This document shows, one piece after another, positions 39,706 to 49,262 of a stretch of 64,000 nt of DNA. The stretch is from Pseudomonas sp. PB120 (lineage in GTDB: Bacteria; Pseudomonadota; Gammaproteobacteria; Pseudomonadales; Pseudomonadaceae): contig NZ_RWIN01000089.1 in NCBI RefSeq assembly GCF_009761815.1, positions 62,001 to 126,000 on the forward strand. The letters run 5' to 3'. Within the stretch, counting starts at the first letter, position 1. Each line of letters starts with the position of its first letter. The notes beneath the pieces were generated by a model. The model ran no database searches. It worked only from the letters and a program-made list of their open reading frames with translations, and was not told the DNA's origin. A program made the translations under genes and the position numbers.

Positions 39706-40173
39706 CTACTTGTGGTAAGGGTGGCCGGACAGCACTGTCCAGGCACGGTACAGCTGTTCGCCGATCAGAATGCGCACCAACGGGTGCGGCAACGTCAACG
39801 GCGATAACGACCAACGCTGATCAGCCCGCGCACAGACTTCCGGCGCCAGCCCTTCGGGGCCGCCGACCATGAAATTGACCGTACGAGAGTCCAGCCGCCA
39901 GCGATCGAGTTCGACCGCCAGCTGCTCGGTGCTCCAGGGCTTGCCATGGACTTCGAGTGTGACAACGCGCTCGTTTGGCCCGACCTTGGCCAGCATGGCT
40001 TCGCCTTCCTGACGGATGAAGCGCGCCACGTCGGCGTTCTTGCCACGGGTATTGAGCGGTATTTCCACCAGTTCCAGCGCCAGCTCGGACGGAAGACGCT
40101 TGGCATATTCATGCCAGCCTTCTTCCACCCACTTGGGCATGCGAGAACCGACGGCGATCAGTCGCAGTCGCAC
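39706..40173 (-). CDS. rlmH: 23S rRNA pseudouridine-1915 N3-methyltransferase RlmH
   Basis: 155 residues, SPOUT family. Conserved [15 protein letters not shown] start, [16 protein letters not shown]-binding knot and C-terminal [22 protein letters not shown] helix. Ten bases before mrdA; co-transcribed with rsfS. Confidence 0.96.
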   Translation of the reverse strand: MRLRLIAVGSRMPKWVEEGWHEYAKRLPSELALELVEIPLNTRGKNADVARFIRQEGEAMLAKVGPNERVVTLEVHGKPWSTEQLAVELDRWRLDSRTVNFMVGGPEGLAPEVCARADQRWSLSPLTLPHPLVRILIGEQLYRAWTVLSGHPYHK

Positions 40174-40182
40174 AGCGGTCCC

Positions 40183-40677
40183 TTACTGCTGGTCTTTGTT
40201 GAGCTTGGCGAAATGCTCATGGGTGTTTTCCGGGCTGTGATGCGCAGCGCTGGCCGAACGGCTTTGCTCTGCACCGGCCCACAGGCGCTCCAGGTCGTAG
40301 AACTGGCGTGCCGAGGCAGTCATCATGTGCACGATGACGTCGTCCATATCCAGCAGAACCCAGTCGCTGTCGCCCTTGCCTTCTTCACCCAGTGGCTTGA
40401 CGCCCTGCAGCTTGACGGCCTCACGGACCTTGTCCAGCATCGCGCCGATCTGGCGGTTGGACGTACCGGTCGCGATGATCATGAAGTCAGTGATGCTCTG
40501 CTTTTCACGAACGTCGATCACCTGGATGTCCTGGGCTTTCACGTCTTCCAGGGCGGCTACGGCAACCTTGACCAGCTCTTCGCCGGTCAATGGCGCGCCA
40601 ATCGGGGCTTCTACTGGCAGCGGGGCGCTCTTGAATGTGCCTTTGCGCTTTACTTTAGCTACGTCTTTGTCAGTCAT
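40183..40677 (-). CDS. rsfS: Ribosomal silencing factor RsfS
   Basis: 164 residues from MTDKDVAKVKRKG. Binds uL14 and blocks subunit joining under starvation. DUF143 core: LEDVKAQDIQVIDVREKQSITDFMIIATG and WVLLDMDDVIVHMM. A basic N-terminal extension of about 45 residues and a C-terminal tail (after about 140) are longer than in E. coli RsfS (105 residues), as is common in Pseudomonas. Confidence 0.95.
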   Translation of the reverse strand: MTDKDVAKVKRKGTFKSAPLPVEAPIGAPLTGEELVKVAVAALEDVKAQDIQVIDVREKQSITDFMIIATGTSNRQIGAMLDKVREAVKLQGVKPLGEEGKGDSDWVLLDMDDVIVHMMTASARQFYDLERLWAGAEQSRSASAAHHSPENTHEHFAKLNKDQQ

Positions 40678-40704
40678 ATAAAACTCGTTTTGCTCGTATG
40701 TTCG

Positions 40705-40750
40705 GGCGCTTCGATACACGTGTTCACGTGCCTTGAAGCGCGCCTTTTTT
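40705..40750 (+). other. Rightward terminator-like hairpin between nadD and rsfS
   Basis: GGCGCTTC and GAAGCGCGCC pair with a 2-base bulge around a loop that itself contains CACGTG twice, and T6 follows at 40745-40750. It points against the direction of the flanking genes. Confidence 0.4.
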
Positions 40751-41427
40751 CAGTTCGACGCACGGTAAAGTCCGTGCGCATCGATGTAGGCCAGGACCGC
40801 GTCGGGCACCAGGAAACGTACCGACTTACCGCTGGCCAGCAGTTGACGGATCTGGGTGGCGGATACCGCGAGCGGTGTCTGCCAGACGAATGCAATCTGT
40901 CCGCTCGGCCCTTTGAGGGCCAGCGGGTCGCTCACCGAGCGCGCTGCCAGCAGGTTGCGCAAGGCATCCGGCGGTTCGCTGTCGGCATCCGGGCGTTGCA
41001 GCACCAGGATGTGGCAATGCTGGAGCAACTCTTCCCAGCGGTGCCAAGTGGGCAGGCCGCAAAATGCGTCCCAGCCCAAAAGTAGAAAAACCTGGTCTTG
41101 ATCAGCCAGTTCGGCGCGCATCAATTCCAGGGTATCGATGGTGTAGGACGGTTTGTCCCGCTGCAATTCACGGGCGTCCACCACCAACGGCGCCACACCG
41201 GCCACCGCGCACTCGACCATCGCCAGACGGTCTTTCGCCGACACCTGTGGCGTATCCCGATGAGGCGGCCTGGCACTGGGTGTCAGGCGCAATTCATCAA
41301 GTGCCAGTGATTCGGCGACTTCCAGTGCACTGCGCAAATGGCCGATGTGCACCGGGTCGAACGTTCCGCCCAGCATGCCGATTCGTCGAGGCGCAGGTTC
41401 GCTGGCGGTTACCTTGAGGTCGCTCAA
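40750..41427 (-). CDS. nadD: Nicotinate-nucleotide adenylyltransferase
   Basis: 225 residues. Makes deamido-NAD+. Nucleotidyltransferase motif [17 protein letters not shown] and C-terminal [24 protein letters not shown]. The most likely start is a TTG at 41427, one base after the proA stop (TGACTTG); no ATG lies between the proA end and the conserved core. An open frame continues into proA and is not used here. Confidence 0.92.
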   Translation of the reverse strand: MSDLKVTASEPAPRRIGMLGGTFDPVHIGHLRSALEVAESLALDELRLTPSARPPHRDTPQVSAKDRLAMVECAVAGVAPLVVDARELQRDKPSYTIDTLELMRAELADQDQVFLLLGWDAFCGLPTWHRWEELLQHCHILVLQRPDADSEPPDALRNLLAARSVSDPLALKGPSGQIAFVWQTPLAVSATQIRQLLASGKSVRFLVPDAVLAYIDAHGLYRASN

Positions 41428-41428
41428 G

Positions 41429-42700
41429 TCAGACCGTCGCCTGGCCGCGCAACTGGCCATCACCGACCACGATGTACTTCTCGCAGGTCAGGCCTTCGAG
41501 ACCGACCGGTCCGCGGGCGTGCAGCTTATCAGTAGAAATACCAATCTCGGCACCCAATCCGTATTCGAACCCATCGGCGAAGCATGTCGGGGTATTGATC
41601 ATCACCGATGACGAATCGACTTCAGCCACAAAACGCCGGGTGTCGCCCTGGTGTTCGCTGACAATCGAATCGGTGTGATGGGAACCGTACTTATTAATGT
41701 GCTCGATGGCCTGATCCAGCCCGTCAACCACGCGGATCGAGAGAATCGGTGCCAGGTATTCGGTGTTCCAGTCTTCTTCGGTCGCCACAACCGCGTCGAT
41801 GATTGCCCGGGTGCGCTCGCAACCGCGCAGTTCGACGCCTTTTTCGCGGAACTGTGCGGCCATCGGCGGCAGGAAATCTTTGGCAATAGTTTGATCGACC
41901 AGCAGCGTTTCCATCGCACCACAGATGCCATAACGGTAAGTCTTGGCGTTGAAGGCGATGCGCTGGGCTTTCGCCAGGTCGGCGTGAGGACTGACGTAGA
42001 CGTGGCAGATACCGTCCAGATGCTTGATCACCGGAACGCGAGCGTCGCGGCTGACCCGTTCGATCAGGCCACGGCCGCCACGGGGCACGATGACGTCGAC
42101 GTATTCAGGCATGGTGATCAGCGCCCCGACAGCGGCACGGTCCGTGGTTTCGACCACTTGCACCACCGCCGCCGGCAAATCGGCTTCGGCCAGGCCGCGC
42201 TGGATGCAGGCGGCAATGGCACGGTTGGAATGGATCGCCTCGGAACCGCCCCGCAGAATGGTCGCGTTACCGGATTTCAGGCACAGACTGGCCGCATCGA
42301 TGGTCACGTTGGGCCGGGATTCATAGATGATTCCGATCACGCCCAATGGCACGCGCATCTTGCCGACCTGAATCCCCGACGGGCGGTAGCTCATGTCACG
42401 GATCGCTCCCACCGGGTCAGGCAGAGCCGCGACCTGGCGCAAACCGACGATCATGCCGTCGATGCGCTCCGGGGTCAGCGCCAGGCGCTCCAGCAGTGCC
42501 GGTTCAAGACCATTGGCGCGACCTGCGGCCAAATCCAGTTCATTGGCAGCCGTCAGCTCGGCGCGGGCAGCGTCCAGCGCATTGGCAGCAGCCTGCAAGG
42601 CGCGGTTTTTTTGCGCGGTGCTGGCACGGCCAATGACGCGAGAGGCCTCGCGGGCAGCGCGACCCAGGCGGGTCATGTACTCAAGAACGGACTCAGTCAT
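41429..42700 (-). CDS. proA: Gamma-glutamyl phosphate reductase
   Basis: 423 residues. Second step of proline synthesis. Aldehyde-dehydrogenase-like fold with catalytic Cys in [42 protein letters not shown] is the cofactor region. First gene of a minus-strand run proA-nadD-rsfS-rlmH-mrdA-rodA; proB is not adjacent. Confidence 0.96.
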   Translation of the reverse strand: MTESVLEYMTRLGRAAREASRVIGRASTAQKNRALQAAANALDAARAELTAANELDLAAGRANGLEPALLERLALTPERIDGMIVGLRQVAALPDPVGAIRDMSYRPSGIQVGKMRVPLGVIGIIYESRPNVTIDAASLCLKSGNATILRGGSEAIHSNRAIAACIQRGLAEADLPAAVVQVVETTDRAAVGALITMPEYVDVIVPRGGRGLIERVSRDARVPVIKHLDGICHVYVSPHADLAKAQRIAFNAKTYRYGICGAMETLLVDQTIAKDFLPPMAAQFREKGVELRGCERTRAIIDAVVATEEDWNTEYLAPILSIRVVDGLDQAIEHINKYGSHHTDSIVSEHQGDTRRFVAEVDSSSVMINTPTCFADGFEYGLGAEIGISTDKLHARGPVGLEGLTCEKYIVVGDGQLRGQATV

Positions 42701-42748
42701 TGTCTGTGGTGGTCTTTGCTAAGGTCTTGGTAAAGAGTAAAGCGGCAG

Positions 42749-42754
42749 ATTATA
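42749..42754 (-). promoter_or_regulatory. TATAAT -10 box before proA
   Basis: TATAAT on the minus strand, 48 bases before the proA ATG. No convincing -35. Confidence 0.35.
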
Positions 42755-42889
42755 GCTGTCGCGTACCGGGACTAACAGCGGTGACGGGCGGATGGTCGAA
42801 ATGGAGGGCAATTTGCCGACGTTCAGCCGGGATTAAGACTCAAATTGTTATCATCAGCGCTCAATCAGCCCTGATAAACGCCGTTCATC

Positions 42890-43588
42890 ATGACTAACCT
42901 GTCTGTTCGTGCGTCTGCTGCGAGCCTGCCCAAGGGGCTCCCGGACGCGTTTTTCGACCGAGACGCCCAAACCCTGGCGCGGGATTTACTCGGCAAAGTC
43001 ATCCGTCACCGGGTCGGCGAGCTGTGGCTCAGCGCCCGGATCATCGAAACCGAAGCGTATTACTTCGAAGAAAAAGGCAGCCATGCCTCTCTCGGCTACA
43101 CAGAAAAGCGTAAGGCTTTGTTTCTGGATGGTGGCCACATCTATATGTATTACGCCCGGGGCGGCGATTCCCTGAACTTCAGCGCCCAAGGTCCGGGCAA
43201 TGCGGTGTTGATCAAATCCGCTTATCCGTGGGTCGATGAATTGAGCGGCCCCTCGAGCCTGGCGCAGATGCTGCTGAACAATCCGGATGCACAGGGCCGC
43301 CCTCGCCCGTCGCAAAAGCTGTGTGCCGGGCAAACATTGCTGTGCAAGGCACTGGGGTTGAGGGTGCCGGTCTGGGATGCCAAGCGCTTTGATCATGAAG
43401 TGCTGCTGGTGGAAGATGTCGGCCCGGCACCGGGCCACATTATCCAGACCACGCGCCTGGGCATTCCCCATGGGCGTGACGAACACCTGATGTATCGCTT
43501 TGTCGACGCGGCTTACGCGCCCTATTGCACGCGGAACCCGCTGCGCCGGGGGCAGGTCGAAGGTCGCGATTATTTTTTTCTCAGCTGA
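42890..43588 (+). CDS. mpg: DNA-3-methyladenine glycosylase (Mpg/AAG family)
   Basis: 232 residues. Removes alkylated purines in base-excision repair. The catalytic Glu is in IIETEAYYFEEKGSHAS; GGHIYMYYARGGDSLNF and the RPSQKLCAG region are family signatures. Divergent from proA. The gene ends within a T7 run (DYFFLS). Confidence 0.92.
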   Translation: MTNLSVRASAASLPKGLPDAFFDRDAQTLARDLLGKVIRHRVGELWLSARIIETEAYYFEEKGSHASLGYTEKRKALFLDGGHIYMYYARGGDSLNFSAQGPGNAVLIKSAYPWVDELSGPSSLAQMLLNNPDAQGRPRPSQKLCAGQTLLCKALGLRVPVWDAKRFDHEVLLVEDVGPAPGHIIQTTRLGIPHGRDEHLMYRFVDAAYAPYCTRNPLRRGQVEGRDYFFLS

Positions 43589-43600
43589 TTAATGAAAATC

Positions 43601-43680
43601 CCCTGCTCGCGATGGCGGGTGTCAGGCGACATCAATCTCGACTGTAACGCCGCCATCGCGAGCAGGCTCGCTCCCACAAG
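43601..43680. repeat. REPIN, family A, left arm truncated
   Basis: The left arm begins at CCTGCTCGCGATGGCGGG and lacks the usual GTGGGAGCGAG; the right arm CCGCCATCGCGAGCAGGCTCGCTCCCACA is complete. Confidence 0.85.
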
Positions 43681-43750
43681 GTTCTGTGGTGATATGAAAA
43701 TTGTGTTCGTCCCGTGAGGGCGATTATGGACATTCAATGGAGTTGTCTTT

Positions 43751-45067
43751 ATGGGCCCATGGCTCGATAGCGTGACCGGATGGTTGACGGTCAACCCGCA
43801 ATGGCTGGCCGCGGCGGTGTTTATAGTGGCCTTTGTGGAATGCCTGGCGATTGCCGGGCTGATCGTGCCCGGCACGGTGTTGTTGTTCGCCGTCGCGGTG
43901 CTGGCAGGCAGTGGCGCGCTGTCGTTGAGTGAAACACTGCTGCTGGGCTTCGTCGCCGGCGTGCTGGGTGATGTCGTTTCATATTTCATCGGCCGGCACT
44001 TCCACCAGAACATCCGGCGATTGCCCGGGCTGCGTCATCACCCGGAATGGATCGCTGGCGCCGAAGCCTATTTCCAGCGCTACGGCATCGCCAGCCTGCT
44101 GGTCGGACGCTTCATCGGCCCGCTGCGCCCCATGCTGCCAATGGTTGCCGGGATGTTCGACATGCCTTTTCCGCGCTTTGTCGCCGTCAGCCTGCTCGCT
44201 GCTGCGGGCTGGAGTGTTGCCTATCTGTTGCCGGGCTGGGCCACGGGCGCGGCGATTCGCTTGCCGTTGCCGGAGGGGTTCTGGCCTGAAGCCGGAATTG
44301 TCGCTGGCAGCATCGCAGTGATGATCGGCTTGAGCGTCAACAGCAGCCTGCGTCGCCATCGCAAAGCGACGATGCTGATCACCGGCATGAGCGTTTTGAT
44401 TCTGGCGGGACTGTTTATCGGCTACCCGCACCTGACCGCCCTCGACCAAGGCGTGATGACCCTGGTGCAAGAACATCGCAGCCCGATGCTCGATGAAGTG
44501 GCCGTGACGTTCACGCTGATCGGCGAATACCGCAACATGCTGATGTTCAGCGCACTGCTGACGGCGTTGCTGCTGCTCACCCGGCAATGGCGACAGGCGA
44601 TTTTCGCCTGCAGCACCCTGCTCTGCACCGCACTCGGAAACACCGTCACCAAACAGTTTTTCGCCCGCGTTCGCCCGGAAGTGTTGAGTGATCCGCTCGT
44701 GACCTACAGCATGCCCAGTGGCCACGCTTCGGGTTCTTTCGCGCTGTTTCTGACACTCGCCGTGTTGGCTGGACGGGGACAACCACCCCGGATGCGCCTG
44801 ACCTGGTTGCTGCTGGGTTGCTTGCCGGCGCTGGCGATTGCCCTCTCGCGGGTGTACCTGGGCGCGCACTGGCCAACCGATGTGCTGGCCGGCGCCATGC
44901 TGGCGGCTTGCGTGTGTGCGGCGAGCCTTTGGCTGATTCAACGCCAGACACCCCTCACCGCCATGCCGCCCAAAGTCTGGTGGCTAGTGCTGCCGGCAAT
45001 GGCGGCGTTGTTCGGGTTCTTTGTTTTGAGGCATTTGCCGAATGCGTTGTTGAGATACGCCTACTGA
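43751..45067 (+). CDS. DedA-PAP2 fusion membrane protein
   Basis: 438 residues. Residues about 1-200 are a DedA/SNARE-associated (flippase-like) domain: ECLAIAGLIVPGTVLLF, GDVVSYFIGRHF, RFIGPLRPMLPMVAG. Residues about 210-438 are a PAP2 phosphatase with the three signatures K-x6-RP (KQFFARVRPE), PSGH (SMPSGHASGS) and SR-x5-H (SRVYLGAHWPTDVLAG), all intact. DedA proteins recycle undecaprenyl phosphate and PAP2 enzymes dephosphorylate undecaprenyl diphosphate, so a combined role in carrier-lipid recycling is a reasonable inference. Confidence 0.93.
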   Translation: MGPWLDSVTGWLTVNPQWLAAAVFIVAFVECLAIAGLIVPGTVLLFAVAVLAGSGALSLSETLLLGFVAGVLGDVVSYFIGRHFHQNIRRLPGLRHHPEWIAGAEAYFQRYGIASLLVGRFIGPLRPMLPMVAGMFDMPFPRFVAVSLLAAAGWSVAYLLPGWATGAAIRLPLPEGFWPEAGIVAGSIAVMIGLSVNSSLRRHRKATMLITGMSVLILAGLFIGYPHLTALDQGVMTLVQEHRSPMLDEVAVTFTLIGEYRNMLMFSALLTALLLLTRQWRQAIFACSTLLCTALGNTVTKQFFARVRPEVLSDPLVTYSMPSGHASGSFALFLTLAVLAGRGQPPRMRLTWLLLGCLPALAIALSRVYLGAHWPTDVLAGAMLAACVCAASLWLIQRQTPLTAMPPKVWWLVLPAMAALFGFFVLRHLPNALLRYAY

Positions 45068-45089
45068 CACCGAGTCTTTGCACCATCAA

Positions 45090-45686
45090 TCAGGCAAACA
45101 ACTCCCCCTGCAACTCATCCAGCAGCGCCTGGATTGCATCCAGTCGTTGTTGCGGGTCATCGAGTTGCAGCAAGTCGATCTTGTCCACTTCTGCGAACGG
45201 CAACAGGTAGGCCAGCTGATTGGCCAGTGACTGTTGCCCGGTCGCCTCGGTGCCCATGTTCAGCGCTTCGACCATCGGGTGTTCGGCCAGCGCCTTGAGA
45301 AGTGCGACCAGGTCCGCATCCTCATCCTGCAACGGCTGCTCAGGTTCGTCTTCGAGCCACTCAACGTCGGCGACGGTCAACTGATCGCGCTGAACCTCGG
45401 TGCGCAGCACATGAAACCGCCGCCCGCCCTGCACCCGAATGCCCAGCAGGCCGTTGTCCTGCTGCTTGAAATCGGTGATCAGCGCTTCACACCCGACCAG
45501 CGCATAGCCTGCCGGGGCGATGCCGACCTCTTCGCCGTCAAGAATGCACACCACGCCGAAGCCGCCGCCCTGCTTCATGCAGCGGCTGATCATGTCCAGG
45601 TAGCGCGCCTCGAAGATCTGCAAGTCGAGGATGCAGCCGGGAAACAGCACCGTGTTCAGCGGAAAAAGCGGCAAGCTCATAGACAT
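45090..45686 (-). CDS. LON substrate-binding domain protein
   Basis: 198 residues matching only the N-terminal substrate-binding domain of Lon: LPLFPLNTVLFPGCILDLQIFEARYLDMI, then GFGVVCILDG. No AAA+ or protease part. Stand-alone Lon-N proteins are common in Pseudomonas; function unknown. Followed on the same strand by its upstream neighbour cidB, 4 bases away. Confidence 0.92.
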   Translation of the reverse strand: MSMSLPLFPLNTVLFPGCILDLQIFEARYLDMISRCMKQGGGFGVVCILDGEEVGIAPAGYALVGCEALITDFKQQDNGLLGIRVQGGRRFHVLRTEVQRDQLTVADVEWLEDEPEQPLQDEDADLVALLKALAEHPMVEALNMGTEATGQQSLANQLAYLLPFAEVDKIDLLQLDDPQQRLDAIQALLDELQGELFA

Positions 45687-45690
45687 TTCC

Positions 45691-46407
45691 TTACACCACC
45701 ATCGACACCGCCAACGGCAGGAACACCGCCGTGGCCACGCCCATCAGACTCATCGCCAGCGCCGCGAAGGCGCCGCACTCTTCACTTTCCTGCATCGCCA
45801 CCGCCGTGCCGACCGCATGAGCCGTCATGCCCAGCGCCATGCCGCGCGCCTCGGGGCTGTGAACACCAAGGCGCGTCAACAGGCTCGGCCCGAAGATCGC
45901 CCCGATCACCCCGGTGATCAGCACGAACACCGCCGCCAGCGCCGCGACCCCGCCAATCTGCTCGGCCACCAGCATGGCAATTGGCGACGTTACCGACTTC
46001 GGCGCCATGGTCATCAGGATCATGTGTTCCGCGCCGAACCACCAGCCCAGCAGCACGCCCATGCCGGTGGCGACCACGCCGCCTATCACCAGCGTAGTAA
46101 ATATCGGCCAGAACAACTGACGAATCCGTCGCAGGTTCAGGTAAAGCGGCACGGCCAGCGCGACCGTCGCTGGGCCGAGCAAGATACTGAGAATCTCCGT
46201 GCTCTTGCGGTACTCGGCGTACGTCAGGCCGCAACCCACCAGGACGCCAATGACCAGCAACATGGACACCAGCACCGGTTGCAAAAAGATCCAGCGGGTT
46301 TTCTCGAACGCCGCCAGCACCAGTTGATAAGCACCGAGGGTGATGCCAATGCCGAACAACGGATGATGAATGACCGAAGTCCAAGCGCCCTGCCAGTCGA
46401 GCATCAT
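45691..46407 (-). CDS. cidB: LrgB/CidB family membrane protein
   Basis: 238 residues, about seven to eight hydrophobic helices. LrgB signatures: LGPATVALAVPLY, PKSVTSPIAM, AHAVGTAVAMQ. Pairs with the CidA-type protein in holin-like or pyruvate/carboxylate export roles. The ATG overlaps the cidA stop in ATGA. Confidence 0.92.
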   Translation of the reverse strand: MMLDWQGAWTSVIHHPLFGIGITLGAYQLVLAAFEKTRWIFLQPVLVSMLLVIGVLVGCGLTYAEYRKSTEILSILLGPATVALAVPLYLNLRRIRQLFWPIFTTLVIGGVVATGMGVLLGWWFGAEHMILMTMAPKSVTSPIAMLVAEQIGGVAALAAVFVLITGVIGAIFGPSLLTRLGVHSPEARGMALGMTAHAVGTAVAMQESEECGAFAALAMSLMGVATAVFLPLAVSMVV

Positions 46408-46766
46408 GATTGATCCTCGTGATGCGCGTGGCGTTTGACGAGGCGATGCATCAGCACACCGGCGAAAGCCATCGACAGCAGCAGCGACAAGACCAGGGCA
46501 CCGACGATGGCCCAGAAGTCCGCGGCGATGTCCTTGGCGTAAACCATCACGCCCACGGCCGGCGGCACCAGCAGCAACGGCAGGTAACGCAGCAGGCTGC
46601 TGGCCGCCTGGTTCAGCGGCTCACCGACCTGGCCACGGCTGATCAGATACACCAGCAGAAGCAGCAGGCCGATGATCGGCCCCGGCAACACCGGCAGAAA
46701 CAAATGATTGATGGCGGTGCCCAGCAATTGGAACAGCACCAGCCAGGTCAGGCCACGTAACAACAT
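46404..46766 (-). CDS. cidA: CidA/LrgA family holin-like protein
   Basis: 120 residues with four hydrophobic helices: MLLRGLTWLVLFQLLGTAIN, PGPIIGLLLLLVYL, SLLRYLPLLLVPPAVGVM and VGALVLSLLLSMAFAGVLMH. ATG at 46766 gives the usual length; the frame is open further upstream. No CidR-type regulator is beside it. Confidence 0.92.
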   Translation of the reverse strand: MLLRGLTWLVLFQLLGTAINHLFLPVLPGPIIGLLLLLVYLISRGQVGEPLNQAASSLLRYLPLLLVPPAVGVMVYAKDIAADFWAIVGALVLSLLLSMAFAGVLMHRLVKRHAHHEDQS

Positions 46767-46949
46767 CCGTCCTCTCCCCCACAAATTCGCGCCCGGCATT
46801 ATAAGCATGCCAACGCTATGGACCGGCATTCGCCATAAGCATGGTCAGTTGACCTGAGCCTTTTGTCATGGTGATCTAAAGTGGTAATTCGGGAGGTCAA
46901 ATCCCCCCACCTCAAAACTATAAAACCGATGAACCCAAGGAGAGTCTCA

Positions 46950-47405
46950 ATGCCCTTTGTTCCCGTTGCAGAGCTCAAAGATTATGTCGGCAAGGAACTT
47001 GGACGTTCCGAATGGCTAACCATCGATCAGGAGCGCATCAACCTGTTCGCCGAAGCCACAGGGGACTATCAGTTCATCCACGTCGACCCGGTCAAAGCCG
47101 CGCAAACGCCTTTTGGCAGCACGATTGCGCACGGTTTTCTGTCGCTGTCGCTGATCCCGAAACTGATGGAAGACATCCTGATCGTGCCTGAAGGCTTGAA
47201 GATGGTGGTCAACTACGGCCTCGACAGCGTGCGATTCATTCAGCCGGTCAAGGTCAACTCGAAAGTGCGCCTTAAGGTCGACCTGACCGAAGTCACCGAG
47301 AAAAAGCCTGGCCAATGGCTGCTCAAAGCCACCACCACGCTTGAAATCGAAGGGTCGGACAAACCGGCGTACATCGCCGAGCCCCTGTCCCTCTGCTTCG
47401 TGTAA
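46950..47405 (+). CDS. MaoC family (R)-hydratase-like protein
   Basis: 151 residues. Hot-dog fold enoyl-CoA hydratase type with the catalytic Asp/His signature FAEATGDYQFIHVDP and the GSTIAHGFLSLSLIP stretch. Start at MPFVPVAELKD has AAGGAGAG upstream. Substrate likely an acyl-CoA or acyl-ACP, unassigned. Stands just before the MORN/C13 lipoprotein gene. Confidence 0.9.
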   Translation: MPFVPVAELKDYVGKELGRSEWLTIDQERINLFAEATGDYQFIHVDPVKAAQTPFGSTIAHGFLSLSLIPKLMEDILIVPEGLKMVVNYGLDSVRFIQPVKVNSKVRLKVDLTEVTEKKPGQWLLKATTTLEIEGSDKPAYIAEPLSLCFV

Positions 47406-47516
47406 AGCCTCCCGGAAGCGAAGCAGCTCACGCTGTTTCGCGCCCGCTTTATTCTCTCTCTGTATAAGGTCATGGCGCTGCGGCATACTCGGTCGCCTAA
47501 TTGCCCGGATCCCGCT

Positions 47517-49235
47517 ATGCGCCCACTTGCACTCCTTGCCTTGACCCTCTTGCTGACCGCGTGCGGTGACGGCGAGTCGCTGTTGTCCCCTGATGCCCGC
47601 CTGCCGGATGGCGGACGCTACCGCGGAGAACTGGTCAACGGATTGTTGCAAGGTCAGGGCCGCATCGACTACCCGAACGGCAGTTGGTACGCCGGCGAAT
47701 TCGACAAGGGTCAGTGGCATGGCCAGGGGGAATGGCACGGCAGTAATGGCGAGGTCTATCGTGGCCAGTTCAACCAGGGGCTGTTCGACGGGCAAGGCGT
47801 GCTGACGACCAGCACGACCAGCTACACCGGCGGCTTCAAGCTTGGCCGGCGCGAGGGTGAAGGCACCCTCAAAGAAAACGGCATGACCTACCGCGGCGAA
47901 TTCAAAGCCGACCAGTATTCAGGGCTCGGCCGTCTCGAACTCGATGACGGGAGCACCTATCAGGGCCAGTTCGCCCACGGCAAACCCAGCGGCGAAGGCC
48001 AGCGCGGCGACGCCAGTGGCAATCAGTTCACCGGGCACTTCGTCAACGGTCAGCTGGAAGGCGACGGCACCTTCAACAGTGCGGACGGCGACATCTACGT
48101 CGGCGGCTTCAAGAACAACCAGCTGCACGGCAAGGGCCGCTACGAGAACGCCGACGGCGATGTCTGGCTGGGCCAGTTCAAAGAAGGATCGCTGAACGGC
48201 AAGGGCGAGCTGATCGGCGCCGACGGCAGCCATTACATCGGCCAGTTCAGCGACTGGCGATTCAGCGGCCAGGGACGACTGAACCTGCCCGACGGCAGCT
48301 TCTACGTCGGTCAATTCGACAATGACAGCTATTCCGGCCGCGGCACCCTGGTACTGACTGATGGCACCGTGCAAAGCGGGACCTGGATCAATGGCCAACG
48401 GGTCCGTGATGCCGACGGCAAATTGCTGCCCGACTCACTCGAACTCGGCTTGCTGGCTCAGGGCCGCCTGCTCGACGATGCCCTCTTCAACGTGCCCGCC
48501 TCGACTCCGGCGGTGGAGCTGTACACCCTGACCGTCGGTGGCGACGGCAAGCAAAGCGTGTTTCTGCGCGAATCCGATTACGTCAGCAACATGCTCGCCA
48601 GCCGCTTCGGCGCGTTTGGCCAGATCCGCCTGGTGAACCATCGCGATCATCTCGTCGACCGCCCTATGGCGACCCGGGAAAACCTGCGTCGCGCCGTTCT
48701 GACCCTGGCCGAGCGCAGCGGTCCGGAAGATTTGATTTTCATCTACCTGACCAGCCACGGCACCAGCGAGCACGAACTGGTGCTCGATCAGCCCCGCATG
48801 GAACTGTCCGACCTGCCGGCCGACGAACTCGCGGCTGTGCTCGCTCCGCTGAAAAACCGCGACAAGATCGTGGTGATTTCGGCCTGCTATTCCGGCGGCT
48901 TCATTCCGGCCCTCAAGGATGAGCGCACCCTGATCATGACCGCTTCACGCGCCGACCGGGTGTCCTTCGGCTGTTCGGAAGAAGCCAACTTCACGTACTT
49001 CGGCGACGCGCTGTTCGCCCAGGCCCTGAACCAGACGGATGATCTGGAACAAGCCTTCAAGCTGGCCAAGGCCACGGTCGCCGAGCGAGAGCTGGCCGAC
49101 AGTTTCGAAGCCTCCGAGCCACAGATCTGGGCGCCGAAAACCGTGCTCTCCCACTGGCAGTTGTTGCGCAAGCAGCAAGCACGAAAGGCATTGCAAAGTG
49201 CCGCCATCAGCAGCAAGGATTCAAAGAGCAACTAA
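47517..49235 (+). CDS. Lipoprotein with MORN repeats and a caspase-like C13 peptidase domain
   Basis: 572 residues from the ATG at 47517. Lipobox LTAC-G with Cys16. Residues about 32-298 are eleven complete 23-residue MORN repeats (pattern YxGxFxxGxxxGxGxxxxxxG) plus a partial twelfth. Residues about 350-550 resemble legumain-type peptidase C13 (clan CD): strand LIFIYLTSHGTS with His414, then IVVISACYSGGF with Cys457, the expected dyad order and spacing. The Cys-adjacent SGGF and the MTASRADRVSFGC strand are intact. It should be anchored in the envelope. The substrate and activation signal are unknown. The next gene starts 27 bases downstream. Confidence 0.88.
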   Translation: MRPLALLALTLLLTACGDGESLLSPDARLPDGGRYRGELVNGLLQGQGRIDYPNGSWYAGEFDKGQWHGQGEWHGSNGEVYRGQFNQGLFDGQGVLTTSTTSYTGGFKLGRREGEGTLKENGMTYRGEFKADQYSGLGRLELDDGSTYQGQFAHGKPSGEGQRGDASGNQFTGHFVNGQLEGDGTFNSADGDIYVGGFKNNQLHGKGRYENADGDVWLGQFKEGSLNGKGELIGADGSHYIGQFSDWRFSGQGRLNLPDGSFYVGQFDNDSYSGRGTLVLTDGTVQSGTWINGQRVRDADGKLLPDSLELGLLAQGRLLDDALFNVPASTPAVELYTLTVGGDGKQSVFLRESDYVSNMLASRFGAFGQIRLVNHRDHLVDRPMATRENLRRAVLTLAERSGPEDLIFIYLTSHGTSEHELVLDQPRMELSDLPADELAAVLAPLKNRDKIVVISACYSGGFIPALKDERTLIMTASRADRVSFGCSEEANFTYFGDALFAQALNQTDDLEQAFKLAKATVAERELADSFEASEPQIWAPKTVLSHWQLLRKQQARKALQSAAISSKDSKSN

Positions 49236-49262
49236 GCTGAATAGTATCAAGGGGGAAACACT

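Noticed and set aside
37566..39872. 768-codon plus-strand frame opposite rodA and mrdA
   Set aside because: Antisense to PBP2 and RodA with all catalytic motifs; His/Arg/Gln-rich composition typical of a shadow.
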